The notes: a model not told the origin generated them from the sequence alone. A stretch of DNA of 64,000 bases from JBCDKH01 sp964388485 (GCA_964388485.1 CAYMAS010000008.1:47447-111446); one strand, 5' to 3'. Shown: positions 52,201 through 60,653, counted from the stretch's first letter. Translations and numbers: made by a program.

Positions 52201-52581
52201 CTCGCGGGCGTCGTGGTGAATGACTCGCTCATCATGATCGACCTGATCAATCGCAACCGCATGCGCGACGGCGACTCCAACACCGGCATCGAGCAGGGCG
52301 TCATCGACGCCGGCCTGCGGCGGTTTCGGCCGATCTTCCTGACGACCGTAACAACGTTCTTCGGCCTCGTTCCGATCATCCTCGAGACAAGCCTGCAGGC
52401 CCAGTTCATCATTCCGATGGCGATCAGCCTCGGCTTCGGCATCGTCTTCGCCACCGCGATCACGCTGCTGCTGGTCCCGAGCTTCTACCTGATCGTCGAA
52501 GACCTGCGTCGGATGCTGCTGCCGATTTTCGGCAGACGCATGCGCTACGAAGGCCCCGGCTTCGACATCGGCGGGCACTGA
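49255..52581 (+). CDS. RND multidrug efflux pump inner-membrane subunit
   Basis: 1108 aa from ATG 49255. The N-terminus GWFARNHVAANLLFVLLLVI is the first of twelve helices, followed by KLEVFPQIDPRIVTVSVPYP, then GANPEEVEAGV, the standard AcrB/CusA-type opening. The helical motif IGLALVVLLLGLFLDLRLAF and the SLFAFILVLGILVDDAIVVG motif hold the proton-relay Asp pair. A large internal periplasmic duplication follows. It pumps drugs or lipids out of the cell; substrate unknown. A third hairpin repeat follows its stop, 27 bp on. Confidence 0.93.
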   Translation: MSHAFDDQPQQRDMGRGLIGWFARNHVAANLLFVLLLVIGALSVLQTKLEVFPQIDPRIVTVSVPYPGANPEEVEAGVILRVEEAVADVEGIKKLGAVAAEGQGVVTVEAESGIDMDDFYEDVKAAVDRIATFPADAEEPVVSEASDKFQVMTVALHGEVDRQTLREQAELLKDDLQQSGGVSQVDIDGIPPYEISVNVRPADLRRYQITFQDVANALRDSSLDLPAGTVDGPSGQVLIRSTSQRYRGVDFEEVVIRTLGDGTRILVRDVADVVDGFEDNDYAIQFNGEPAVLLNVFRTGDEGALNVAATVMAYVEDAQNRLPPNISIATYNDSSILLQDRIDLMLRNALIGLALVVLLLGLFLDLRLAFWTALGLTMSVVASFMVLPVLDVSINMISLFAFILVLGILVDDAIVVGENIQSHRERGKSTMDAAIDGTREVWLPVTMTILTTVIAFAPLLFAEGAIGQILAVIPVVVIAVLVLSLVEALLILPAHLGGGDGWEPRFYTKIRTGLATQLERFTQGPYKWLLTLATRFRYVTLASGIAIMALTIGMIRGGILPWQFFPEVESDIVTVNVEMPPGATADQTQAIIDRLEAGAQELARQTATLEDGGPLIKQIQSAVGGTPIADISGGPGATSIIASRDPRLGEIVVELTGGASRDTPAAEVQAMWEEIVGPVVGPKTVEFRSDLIRAGEPINVELRSKDQDALRDAADFLKDELSKIEGVREIADNSEDGRPEVRVTGLTPLGESLGLRASDVFRQVRGAFFGEEAQRVQRGRDEVRVYVRYPEDARESLADVEDLYIRLPDGTEAPLDRVAELEEGTGYSAIRRTDRRRVVSVTADVDVTKVTSSDIAELLTQDTVEEQSWWEWFLSLFSADDENDPEGILGEMTERFPSVTWSLEGEQQEQAESLVSLQLAMLVALVGIYAMLAVLFRSYVQPIVVMSAIPFGFAGAAAGHLVMHWLVRDTPLTFLSLFGVVALAGVVVNDSLIMIDLINRNRMRDGDSNTGIEQGVIDAGLRRFRPIFLTTVTTFFGLVPIILETSLQAQFIIPMAISLGFGIVFATAITLLLVPSFYLIVEDLRRMLLPIFGRRMRYEGPGFDIGGH

Positions 52582-52607
52582 CCGGGTGCAGGAGCCGTTC
52601 GAGATGT

Positions 52608-52674
52608 CGTAGGGTGGGCTTCAGCCCACCATCGGACTCGTGCGAACCGGACGATGTGCTGAAGCCCACCCTAC
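52608..52674. repeat. Family A hairpin repeat, copy 3 (variant)
   Basis: CGTAGGGTGGGCTTCAGCCC at the left and TGAAGCCCACCCTAC at the right: same outer 11 bp as copies 1-2 with a changed inner part. It lies between the convergent pump and MCE genes and could act as a bidirectional terminator. Confidence 0.88.
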
Positions 52675-52698
52675 TTCCCCGAAACTGATTCAAGCACG

Positions 52699-53865
52699 TC
52701 ATTCCCGGATTCGCTCGTATAGCGCCTGCTCCGCGGCCCGGTATTCATCGAACCGCGTGCGAACGCGTTCGAGCAACGCCTCGACCTCGTCCGGGGTCGC
52801 GGTCTCGTCCATCGCGACACCTTCCAACGCGACAGCCGCGTCCTGCAGAGCGTTGGCACCTTCGGCAAATCGGCGGGCGGCGTCGTAGAGGTTCATGCTG
52901 TCCCGCTGACGACCGTCTGGACGGAACAGCAGCCGCCAGGGGCTGCGGCGAATTTCCTGGCTTGCCAGCTCGAGCGTCGTCGCCGTCGAGGCCAGACGAT
53001 CCACCACGACGCCGATCTGCGGCTTGTTCCGGGTGATGACGCTTTGCACGTCCTCTACGGCAGCGTCGGCATCGTGCATCGTCTGCTTCGCCGCACGAGC
53101 CGCGTCGGCGACATCGTCGGCGACCGTCTCGGCCCGCGTCAGCACCCGATCGAGCGACGCACTCGCCTCTCGCACCGTCTCGCGAACGCCATCGATCGCG
53201 CCGTTGGCATTGGCAACGAGAGCCGACGCATCCTCCGTCAGCTGCGGCAGCTTTTCACTTGTCACCCGCAGGTTTTCCAGCGTGTCGCGAAGCGACTGCC
53301 GTGACGACTCGCTGCCGATGACGCTGTCGACCGCGTCGGCGGCACTGGCAATCTTGGTGAGGGCGTTGTTGGCCGTCGGCAGCGTCTCGCTGCGGGTGGT
53401 TTTGACGATATCGATCAGCTCCGGCGTCACCTCGTTGAACGCCTTGATGACGTCGCTCAACGTGCCGGCCTCACCTTGAATGGCATCGCCTTCGGCCAAT
53501 CGACTGCCGTCGCCAAGGTCGGCAATATTAATCGAGACGATGCCCGTCACGGTCTGCTGGATTCGCGCAACGGCACCCTCCTTGAGCGGCAGGTCTTCGG
53601 GTACGCTGATTTCGACGACGATCTGCGAATAATCGTCATCGAAATCGGTGCTCGTCACTTTGCCCACGGCCTTGCCGCCGACGCGGACCTCGCTGCCGGG
53701 CCCAAGGTTGGCTATATCGTCGCCGACTGCGAACAGGACGCGTTTGGTGACGCCGCCATCTGCCGGGCCGCCGGTGACGGCGTAGACGACGCCGAACGAC
53801 AGGGCGACGCTCGCGAGGATGAAGAGCCCGGCGATGAGGGCATTGCGGTCGTTGACACCGGTCAC
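52699..53865 (-). CDS. MCE/MlaD-family lipid-transport substrate-binding protein
   Basis: 388 aa from GTG 53865, with AGGA nine bases upstream. One N-terminal membrane segment (NALIAGLFILASVALSFGVV) is followed by an MCE domain (RVLFAVGDDIANLGPGSEVR, VGGKAVGKVTS). The rest is a long helical coiled-coil region (about 150-390) like those that form needles in MlaD/PqiB hexamers. It likely moves phospholipids between membranes. No MlaE/MlaF partners are in the window. A tandem repeat lies just upstream. Confidence 0.85.
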   Translation of the reverse strand: MTGVNDRNALIAGLFILASVALSFGVVYAVTGGPADGGVTKRVLFAVGDDIANLGPGSEVRVGGKAVGKVTSTDFDDDYSQIVVEISVPEDLPLKEGAVARIQQTVTGIVSINIADLGDGSRLAEGDAIQGEAGTLSDVIKAFNEVTPELIDIVKTTRSETLPTANNALTKIASAADAVDSVIGSESSRQSLRDTLENLRVTSEKLPQLTEDASALVANANGAIDGVRETVREASASLDRVLTRAETVADDVADAARAAKQTMHDADAAVEDVQSVITRNKPQIGVVVDRLASTATTLELASQEIRRSPWRLLFRPDGRQRDSMNLYDAARRFAEGANALQDAAVALEGVAMDETATPDEVEALLERVRTRFDEYRAAEQALYERIRE

Positions 53866-53911
53866 GGGAGGATCCTACCTCATTGAGCCCGAGGAAGCAG
53901 CGGGCGATGCG

Positions 53912-53987
53912 GAACCAAAGCGGCCGCTGCAGAACCAAAGCGGCCGCTGCAGAACCAAAGCGGCCGCTGCAGAACCAAAGCGGCCGC
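53912..53987. repeat. Tandem 20-bp array containing GCGGCCGC, about four copies
   Basis: Unit GAACCAAAGCGGCCGCTGCA: three exact copies and a fourth, partial one. Each holds the 8-bp palindrome GCGGCCGC (the NotI site). It lies between the DUF4394 gene and the MCE gene, which are on the same (minus) strand. Confidence 0.95.
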
Positions 53988-54047
53988 GACAGCTAGGAGC
54001 CGTCGCGGCCGAAGTATCGGCCTGATGATGAGGACGCGACGCAACCT

Positions 54048-54935
54048 TTAGCGGCGGCGCCGCAGGAAGCCGAGGGCGGCTACACCGACGAGGCCGGCGG
54101 TGGTCGGCTCGGGAACGACGGTGATCGAACGGATCAGGTCACCCGAGGTGATCGTGTCGACAAAGGTGGCAGCACCAGTCTCCAGGTCGATCGTGTAGAG
54201 GGCGCTGTTCGGGCCCGACTGCAGGGCGGCGAAGGCGACGTTCTGAGCGTTGATGTCGAAGCCGAGCTCGTTCGTCAGCGGGCTGACGCCGAGGCTGCCG
54301 ACCGTCTCGAGCGTACCGGCGTTGTTGGCGACGGTGGTGAGCACACCGAGCGTCGCGTCGATGCCGAACTGCTGCGTCGACTGCGCTTGCGGGAAGGCGT
54401 TCGTGTAGGCGATGCCCGCGATGTTGGGGTTCTCGCCGTCGTTCGGATCGCCGGCGGCGTAGAAGACATCGGTCTTGCTCGGAGCACCGAGGTACTGCCC
54501 GGTGTTGCCGTCGATGACGCGGTTATCATCCGTGTCGCTGATGATGCGAGCGAAGCGGCCGATGTCGGCCACCTCCCCGCTACCGCCGTCGAAAGCGTTG
54601 TTGAAGTCGAAGGCGTAGCTGGTGCCACGAAGCGACGGCGGGGCGAAGTTGCCGACGAGGTCGGCCGAGAAGTCGTCCTGGTCGATTGTGTAGACGTTGT
54701 CCTGGCTAGAGATCGCGTAGACCTCGTTCGTGCCAGGCCGGTAGTCGATGCCGAGCAGGATCTCGCCGCCGCTGAGACCGCTGACGAAGCCGCCATCGAG
54801 GCTGACGGTCGGATCTGCCGAGTCGAAGACGGTGATGCTGTTCTGAGTGGTCAGGCCATAGATGAGGTCAGCCGACGCGGTAGACGCGGCAGCCATCGAG
54901 GCCACGGTGGTGAGGATGAGGGTTGATTTCTGCAT
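54048..54935 (-). CDS. DUF4394-type PEP-CTERM protein
   Basis: 295 aa from ATG 54935, chosen for the signal peptide (MQKSTLILTTVASMAAASTA); the longer frame upstream has no ribosome site and lacks signal features. The mature start LIYGLTTQNSITVFDSADPT is typical of DUF4394, a beta-propeller-like domain; GEILLGIDYRPGTNEVYAIS and SALYTIDLETGAATFVD repeat the pattern. It ends VVPEPTTAGLVGVAALGFLR and RRR, a PEP-CTERM signal. Exported; function unknown. Divergent from the ECF sigma gene. Confidence 0.85.
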   Translation of the reverse strand: MQKSTLILTTVASMAAASTASADLIYGLTTQNSITVFDSADPTVSLDGGFVSGLSGGEILLGIDYRPGTNEVYAISSQDNVYTIDQDDFSADLVGNFAPPSLRGTSYAFDFNNAFDGGSGEVADIGRFARIISDTDDNRVIDGNTGQYLGAPSKTDVFYAAGDPNDGENPNIAGIAYTNAFPQAQSTQQFGIDATLGVLTTVANNAGTLETVGSLGVSPLTNELGFDINAQNVAFAALQSGPNSALYTIDLETGAATFVDTITSGDLIRSITVVPEPTTAGLVGVAALGFLRRRR

Positions 54936-55286
54936 GATTTCTCGCGAGTTCTCCGGAAGGGACGCATCGTGCGATCGGGGTCGCCAGTCGGTCCAAAGTT
55001 GCCGCGAAGTGCACGCTTCACCGCATGTCTCGACCCACGGACGCCACGCAGTCGCATGTCGGCCCACGTCCTTACGTGTACCACTTTGATTCAGATGCGC
55101 AAAGACATGAAATTCGAAGCGGACACATCGACGCACTTTAATCGATGATCGTGCTGTTGCAGCCACTGCGAGGCCGACACGCTGCACCTAAAGGTTATAC
55201 GCTGCACCTAGCTGCTTGCACCGCTGGAACTTGCCCCTTCCCGCCACGCCGCCAGCCGCTACGTTGGCCGGACGTATCGACGGCCG
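54936..55286. other. Divergent intergenic region before the sigma factor gene
   Basis: About 350 bp with no convincing gene. It holds two copies of ACGCTGCACCTA at 20-bp spacing, 77 to 108 bp upstream of the sigma factor start. Confidence 0.5.
55179..55210. repeat. Direct repeat ACGCTGCACCTA, 20-bp period
   Basis: Two exact 12-bp copies at 55179-55190 and 55199-55210, two helical turns apart, upstream of the ECF sigma gene. A regulator or sigma-recognition element is possible. Confidence 0.6.
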
Positions 55287-55853
55287 TTGGATTCCGCTAC
55301 CGACCAATCTCTCCTTGAAGCCGTCGCCCGACAGGACCGTGCCGCCTTCGAGATCCTCTTTCAGCGGCATGGGCCGACTATGCTCGGGCTGGCAGTACGA
55401 ATCCTGCGGAACCAGCACGAGGCCGAAGACGTCGTCGGCGACGTGCTGTTGGAACTGTGGCATCGGCACGAGCGATTTGAGGCATCCCGCGGTTCGGCCG
55501 TCTCGTACTTGCTGCTCGTGACGCGGAGCCGGTGCATTGATCGTCTCCGCAAACGTCGTAGCAGCGGCGAAAAGCGGCTGCCGGTGGCACTGTCGGCATC
55601 AGACGGGTCGCTGCCGGTGGAGATGGCGGCGTTGCGGGAGATGGGCCAAACGGTTCGTCAGGCAGTCGAGACGCTGCCGGAGCCGCAGCGGTCAACGCTG
55701 CACATGGCCTTCTTCGACGGCATGACGCATCGCGATATTGCCGAAGCCACCGAGACGCCGATCGGCACCGTCAAAGGGCACATCCGGCGTAGCTTGCTCA
55801 AGCTGCGGAACCACCTGCGATCGCATGATCCCGCTGAAGGAGGTGGCGGATGA
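55287..55853 (+). CDS. ECF-type RNA polymerase sigma factor
   Basis: 188 aa from TTG 55287; no in-frame ATG or GTG exists nearby upstream. Region 2 is RDRAAFEILFQRHGPTMLGL-like, with NQHEAEDVVGDVLLELWHRH (region 2.2 to 2.4); region 4 is MTHRDIAEATETPIGTVKGH, then IRRSLLKLRNHL. The stop overlaps the anti-sigma start as ATGA, and GAAGGAGGT precedes that start. It is likely a stress or envelope sigma factor of the SigK/RskA type, held by the next gene product. Confidence 0.9.
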   Translation: MDSATDQSLLEAVARQDRAAFEILFQRHGPTMLGLAVRILRNQHEAEDVVGDVLLELWHRHERFEASRGSAVSYLLLVTRSRCIDRLRKRRSSGEKRLPVALSASDGSLPVEMAALREMGQTVRQAVETLPEPQRSTLHMAFFDGMTHRDIAEATETPIGTVKGHIRRSLLKLRNHLRSHDPAEGGGG

Positions 55854-56851
55854 AGCGGCAGGATCTGGACGAACTCGTGCTGCTGTACGCCGCCGGCACG
55901 CTCGATGACGCCGAGGAGCGGCAGGCGGTCGAAGACTGGCTGGCGTCGGGCGAACCCGAGGCACAGCGGGCGCTGGACGAAGCGCACCGGTTGACCCTCG
56001 GGCTCGCCGCAACGCCGGAGCCACTCGAGCCGTCGGAGCGGCTGTGGGCGAAGCTCGATGAGGCGACGCAGGACAGGGCGCTTCAAATGCCGTCGCAGCC
56101 GTGGGTGCGACCTTGGCATCTCGCCGCCGCGGCACTGCTGGCGGCGGGGCTGACACTGACCATCGGCTACTCGGTCTTGCGGCCTCAGATCGACCGCTTG
56201 GAGGAGGCGGAGCTTCGCGTAAGCGCCGCAAAGGAATCTGCGGAAGCCAATCTGGCTGAACGTAACGAGCTTGGAGCGGAGCTGGACGCGTTGCGGATCG
56301 AGCTGGGCCAACGTCGCGTGGAGCTGGCCAAGGCTCGCCAGGAACTCGAGACTGCTCAAGGCCGCGTCGCTTCGCTCGACCAGAAAATTGAGCGGCTCGA
56401 GCAGACGCTGACGCAGATCCGGACCAGGGTCGACCAGTCACAGCTTGCGTTGCAAGAGACGCGTGATCGGTTGCAGCAACGCGAGGCCGACCTGCGACTC
56501 GCCGCCGATGCCGATGCCGTCGTCGCGACGCTCCAGGGTACCGATGAGCGACCCGATGCCATCGGCGATGCCGTCTTCAACCGCAGAGCCGACGCCTTAC
56601 GATTGGCGGTCCAGGGACTCGCAGCAACGAATGACGATCAGACGTATCAGGCCTGGGCCTTGCCCGTCGAAGGCAATCCGGTGCCGTTGGGCATCTTCGC
56701 CGTGAGCGACGACGGTCTGGGCCGAATCACCACGGACGATGTCGTGGAGTTGCCGGCGCAGCTGAACGCCTTTGCGGTGAGCCTCGAACCCGCCGGCGGC
56801 AGCGAGAGCCCGACGGGACCGATCGTGCTGGTGGGGCCAGTTCGCAAATGA
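55850..56851 (+). CDS. RskA-like anti-sigma factor with central coiled coil
   Basis: 333 aa. The cytoplasmic N-terminus carries an anti-sigma-type helical domain (LDELVLLYAAGTLDDAEERQ, then AVEDWLASGEPEAQRAL) followed by the membrane helix HLAAAALLAAGLTLTIGYSV. A long coiled coil (about 120-220) is unusual in length. The periplasmic RskA domain includes DQTYQAWALPVEGNPVPLGI and on to FAV. It presumably binds the sigma factor and releases it after regulated proteolysis. Start overlaps the sigma stop by 4 bp. Confidence 0.85.
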   Translation: MKRQDLDELVLLYAAGTLDDAEERQAVEDWLASGEPEAQRALDEAHRLTLGLAATPEPLEPSERLWAKLDEATQDRALQMPSQPWVRPWHLAAAALLAAGLTLTIGYSVLRPQIDRLEEAELRVSAAKESAEANLAERNELGAELDALRIELGQRRVELAKARQELETAQGRVASLDQKIERLEQTLTQIRTRVDQSQLALQETRDRLQQREADLRLAADADAVVATLQGTDERPDAIGDAVFNRRADALRLAVQGLAATNDDQTYQAWALPVEGNPVPLGIFAVSDDGLGRITTDDVVELPAQLNAFAVSLEPAGGSESPTGPIVLVGPVRK

Positions 56852-56893
56852 ATCGGATGAACCGTCCGCCATCGGCTCGTAGAGTGCCAGCCG

Positions 56894-58426
56894 ATGGGCA
56901 AGCCGACTGGATTCAAAGAGATCAGACGCGAGACCCGGCAGCGTCGGCCGGTGTCGTTGCGAATCAAGGACTGGGACGAGATCTACCTGCCGCTCGGCGA
57001 AGAAGCGCTTCGCAATCAAGGTGCCCGCTGCATGGATTGCGGCGTGCCGTTCTGCAACAACGGCTGCCCGCTGGGCAACCAGATTCCCGACTGGAACGAC
57101 CTCGTCTACCGCGACCGCTGGTACGAGGCATATCAGTCGCTGGCCCGCACGAACAACTTCCCGGAGTTCACCGGCCGCATCTGCCCGGCCCCGTGCGAGG
57201 AGGCGTGTGTCCTGTCGCTCAACGACCGGCCTGTTACGATCAAGAGCATCGAGCAGGCGATCGCCGACAAGGCGTTCGAGGAGGGCTGGGTGGTCGCTGA
57301 GAAGCCCGATCCCGACAAGCGGACGGGCAAAAAGGTCGCTGTGATTGGTAGTGGTCCGGCGGGCATGGCAGCGGCGCAGCAGCTCAACCGCGCGGGACAC
57401 GACGTCGTCGTCTTCGAACGCGACGACCGTGCCGGGGGCCTGATGGTCTACGGCATACCCGACTTCAAGATGAACAAGAGCAAGGTCCAGCGGCGGGTCG
57501 ACCTCCTGGTCGAAGAGGGCATCGAGTTCCGGTGCGGCGTCAACGTCGGCAAGGACGTGACGACCGACGAGTTGCAGGCCGAGTTCGATGCGATGATCCT
57601 CTGCAACGGCGCGACGAAGGCCCGAGACGTCAACGTGCCAGGGCGCGAGCTGTCGGGTATTCACTACGCAATGACGTACCTGCCGCAGCAGACCCGCGAG
57701 AACCTCGCCGCCGTCCCGACGCCGACTGCTTCCGCCGGTAAGCTCGGTCAGACGGTCGGGGACCAGATCTTCGCCGAGCAGCAGATCAATGCTCACGGCA
57801 AGCACGTCGTCATCATCGGCGGCGGCGACACCGCGGCCGACTGCCTCGGCACCGCGTTGCGGCAGGGTGCTAAGAGCATCACGCAGTTCGACATCAACCG
57901 CCGGCCCGCCGAGGAACGCGAGCCGCTCAAGACGTGGCCCAACTGGCCGATGGTCCTCCGCACCAGCGCCGCCCACGAGGAGGGCGTCGAGCTGCACGGC
58001 CGCGACCTGCGCGACTACGCCGTGCTCACCAAGAGCTTCGTCGACGACGGCCAGGGCAATGTCAAGGCGATCAAGGGCGTTCGCATCGAGAGCTACAAGG
58101 ACGAGCAGGGCGTCCGCCACGTCACCGAACTCGACGACGGCGGCTTCGAGTTGCCTTGCGACTTGTGCCTGCTCGCCATCGGGTTCACCGGCCCGGACCC
58201 GATCGGCCCGATCAGCGACCTTGACCTGGAGCTGACGGAGCGGGGCGCGGTGAAGGTGAACGACGACTACATGACCAGCGCCGACGGCGTCTTCGCCGCC
58301 GGCGACGCCAGGCGTGGGCAGTCGCTCGTCGTCTACGCCATCAGCGAAGGCCGCCAGGCGGCGCGGTGTTGCGACGAATATCTTATGGGCTACAGCGACC
58401 TGCCGGAGATGGCGTTGGAGCTCTAA
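56894..58426 (+). CDS. gltD: Glutamate synthase small subunit GltD
   Basis: 510 aa from ATG 56894. The N-terminal Cys-rich domain holds the 4Fe-4S ligands in ARCMDCGVPFCNNGCPLGNQ and ICPAPCEEACVLS. The FAD site is KVAVIGSGPAGMAAAQQLNR, and the NADPH site is KHVVIIGGGDTAADCLGTAL. It passes electrons from NADPH to GltB. It lies 42 bp after the anti-sigma gene and 20 kb from gltB, so the two subunits are not in one operon. Confidence 0.96.
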   Translation: MGKPTGFKEIRRETRQRRPVSLRIKDWDEIYLPLGEEALRNQGARCMDCGVPFCNNGCPLGNQIPDWNDLVYRDRWYEAYQSLARTNNFPEFTGRICPAPCEEACVLSLNDRPVTIKSIEQAIADKAFEEGWVVAEKPDPDKRTGKKVAVIGSGPAGMAAAQQLNRAGHDVVVFERDDRAGGLMVYGIPDFKMNKSKVQRRVDLLVEEGIEFRCGVNVGKDVTTDELQAEFDAMILCNGATKARDVNVPGRELSGIHYAMTYLPQQTRENLAAVPTPTASAGKLGQTVGDQIFAEQQINAHGKHVVIIGGGDTAADCLGTALRQGAKSITQFDINRRPAEEREPLKTWPNWPMVLRTSAAHEEGVELHGRDLRDYAVLTKSFVDDGQGNVKAIKGVRIESYKDEQGVRHVTELDDGGFELPCDLCLLAIGFTGPDPIGPISDLDLELTERGAVKVNDDYMTSADGVFAAGDARRGQSLVVYAISEGRQAARCCDEYLMGYSDLPEMALEL

Positions 58427-58472
58427 TCTGATCGGAAGACAATCTTTTCAGGCGTGCTGCGTTGAAGCGGAC

Positions 58473-60644
58473 ATGCCCTGTTCCGACTTTGAGTTGCTCG
58501 AGCGTCGCCGCCTGCTCAGCATGACGTTCACCGACGCCGAGCTCCTCACCGCCGCTCAAGCCTTCCCGGCGATGCCGCGGGACACGGCCGACCTGATTCC
58601 GTTCGTCGGCGGGGCGGGTGGGGGGCCGACCTTCACCGCCGGCACACCGTTCAACGACCTGGGCATCACGCTCCTCGATACCGACTACGTCGACGGCGAG
58701 AACGGCGGCGGCGACACGTTCATGCCGGTCGACCCCTCGGACGAACTGCCCGGCACCGGCGAGGTGAAGTACATCCGCACCGTCCTCAACGTCGACCTGA
58801 GCGAGAACTACGGGGCGGCTTACGGCGACCGCATCATCCTCGGCACGGACGAGATCGATGTCCCCTTCTTCAGCATCGGCCCGGACGGCCTCGACAACGA
58901 CTACGTCGTCATCCAGCACTTCGACTACCAGTTCGGTGCCGTCCAACTCCGCGGCACAGCCGCCGATTACGAGCTGCGGCAGTTCGACGAAACTGCCGAC
59001 GGCGTCGCGACGAGCGGGTGGTATCTCTTCTACACCGGCGGCGACCAGATGGCCCAGCCGGACCTGATCGCCTTCGTCTTCAACTTCGACGACTTCGCAC
59101 CGACCATCAGCGGGGCGCTGCCGAACAACACAGCTGCCTTGGGCAACGGCACGGGCCTGCTGGATCTGAGTGACCCGCAGCAGTTCATCTTCGCCACGCC
59201 GGTCTCGACAACCGCGGCCGTCGTCGGCGACGCGACGCAGGTCGGCACCAGCGGCAAGGAGATCGTCGAGGCCGTCGCGGTCGACGCTAAGGGCAACACC
59301 TACCTCGCCGGCGCGACCGACGGCACCTTCATCGACGGCCCGGACGTCGACCACCGCCTGTTCGTCAGTCAAACCCTCGCAGACGGATCGCTCGGCTGGG
59401 TGACGGAGCTGCCGATGCGCGAGGGTTCGACGCTCAAAGCCGCCATTGCCGATGACGAGTTCCTCTACGTCGCCGGCCGGACGCTCGGAGCCCTGCCCGG
59501 CTTTACGAACGCCGGCCGATGGGACGGCATCATTCTCAAGCTCCGCCTCGACACCGGCGAGATCGTCGCGACGAACCAGTGGGGCAACGCCGGCATCGAC
59601 GGGTACGGCAACCTCGAACTCGACGATGCCGGCCACCTCTTCGTCAGCGGCCAGGGCTCGCCTCCCGGCCAAGGCGGAACCGACGACCTCTACCTCGTCG
59701 CCAAGCATCGCACGAGCGATCTCGGCAACGTCTGGCGTCAACTCGACGCGACAGCACAGCAGGGCTTCGCCGCCAGTGCCGAAGCGTGGGGCGGCCTGAC
59801 GTTCGTTCCCGACGGGACGGCTCCGGGTGAGGGCACCCTCGTCGTCGCCGGCTGGGTCATCTCATTCGGCGGGGCCAACGCCTTCGCCACGACCTACAGC
59901 GACCTCAACGCCGCGACGCCGACGATCGACAGCTCGATCATCTTGACGCCGCCCGGCACGTCAGCCGAGTGGATCATGGACAGTGTCGTCGACGCCGCCG
60001 GCAACATCTACTTTGCCGGCTACACCACCGGCAACCTCGGCGGCCCCCACCAGGGCGAGGGCGACGCCTTCATCGCCAGGTACGACAGCAACCTGCAGAA
60101 CCCGGTCATCCGGCAGTTCGGCACGAGCCGGTCCGACATGTTCCGCTACCTCGAGATCAATGCGAACGACACGATCTACGCCACCGGCTACACCTATGGC
60201 GACCTCGCCGGTAGCAACGCCGACCCTACCGGCCGAACCGGCGACGTCATCGTCTACACGTTCGACACGCACCTCGACACGCTCGACGCCACCCAGTTCG
60301 GCACACCCCACGAAGACCGCGGCATCAGCGACCTCTTCGACGGCATCCTCACCATCGGCGGCATGACCGAAGCCGCCATGGCCGACGTCAGCCGCGGCTC
60401 GTTCGACGGCTACGTCGTCAAGCTCGACGCCGCCACGCTCGACGTCCTGCCCGACTTCCTCGCCGGCGACGCCAACCGCGATGGCACCGTGAACCTCGCC
60501 GACTTCACCGCCCTGCGTAACAACTTCGGCGTCGGCTCGCTCTTCAGCCAAAGCGACTTCAACTTCGACGGCCGGATTGATCTGGCGGACTTCACGATCC
60601 TGAGGAACCACTTCGGGCTGAGCGTTGAGGACGATTTGTTGTAG
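58473..60644 (+). CDS. Exported dockerin-type protein with planctomycete ELLERRRLLS N-terminus
   Basis: 723 aa from ATG 58473; the frame is open further upstream, inside gltD. The N-terminus MPCSDFELLERRRLLSMTFT has the planctomycete LEPRLLLS-type motif instead of a normal signal peptide. The central part has SBBP-like strands (VDAKGNTYLAGATDGTFIDG, VDAAGNIYFAGYTTGNLGG) as in beta-propellers. Residues about 665-715 are two dockerin-type calcium repeats (DANRDGTVNLADFTALRNNF and DFNFDGRIDLADFTILRNHF). Function unknown; no cohesin is visible. Confidence 0.8.
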   Translation: MPCSDFELLERRRLLSMTFTDAELLTAAQAFPAMPRDTADLIPFVGGAGGGPTFTAGTPFNDLGITLLDTDYVDGENGGGDTFMPVDPSDELPGTGEVKYIRTVLNVDLSENYGAAYGDRIILGTDEIDVPFFSIGPDGLDNDYVVIQHFDYQFGAVQLRGTAADYELRQFDETADGVATSGWYLFYTGGDQMAQPDLIAFVFNFDDFAPTISGALPNNTAALGNGTGLLDLSDPQQFIFATPVSTTAAVVGDATQVGTSGKEIVEAVAVDAKGNTYLAGATDGTFIDGPDVDHRLFVSQTLADGSLGWVTELPMREGSTLKAAIADDEFLYVAGRTLGALPGFTNAGRWDGIILKLRLDTGEIVATNQWGNAGIDGYGNLELDDAGHLFVSGQGSPPGQGGTDDLYLVAKHRTSDLGNVWRQLDATAQQGFAASAEAWGGLTFVPDGTAPGEGTLVVAGWVISFGGANAFATTYSDLNAATPTIDSSIILTPPGTSAEWIMDSVVDAAGNIYFAGYTTGNLGGPHQGEGDAFIARYDSNLQNPVIRQFGTSRSDMFRYLEINANDTIYATGYTYGDLAGSNADPTGRTGDVIVYTFDTHLDTLDATQFGTPHEDRGISDLFDGILTIGGMTEAAMADVSRGSFDGYVVKLDAATLDVLPDFLAGDANRDGTVNLADFTALRNNFGVGSLFSQSDFNFDGRIDLADFTILRNHFGLSVEDDLL

Positions 60645-60653
60645 GCTTCGCGA

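Noticed and set aside
53819..54025. Plus-strand frame across the 20-bp tandem array
   Set aside because: Open only because the repeat has no stop in that frame; no coding character on either side.
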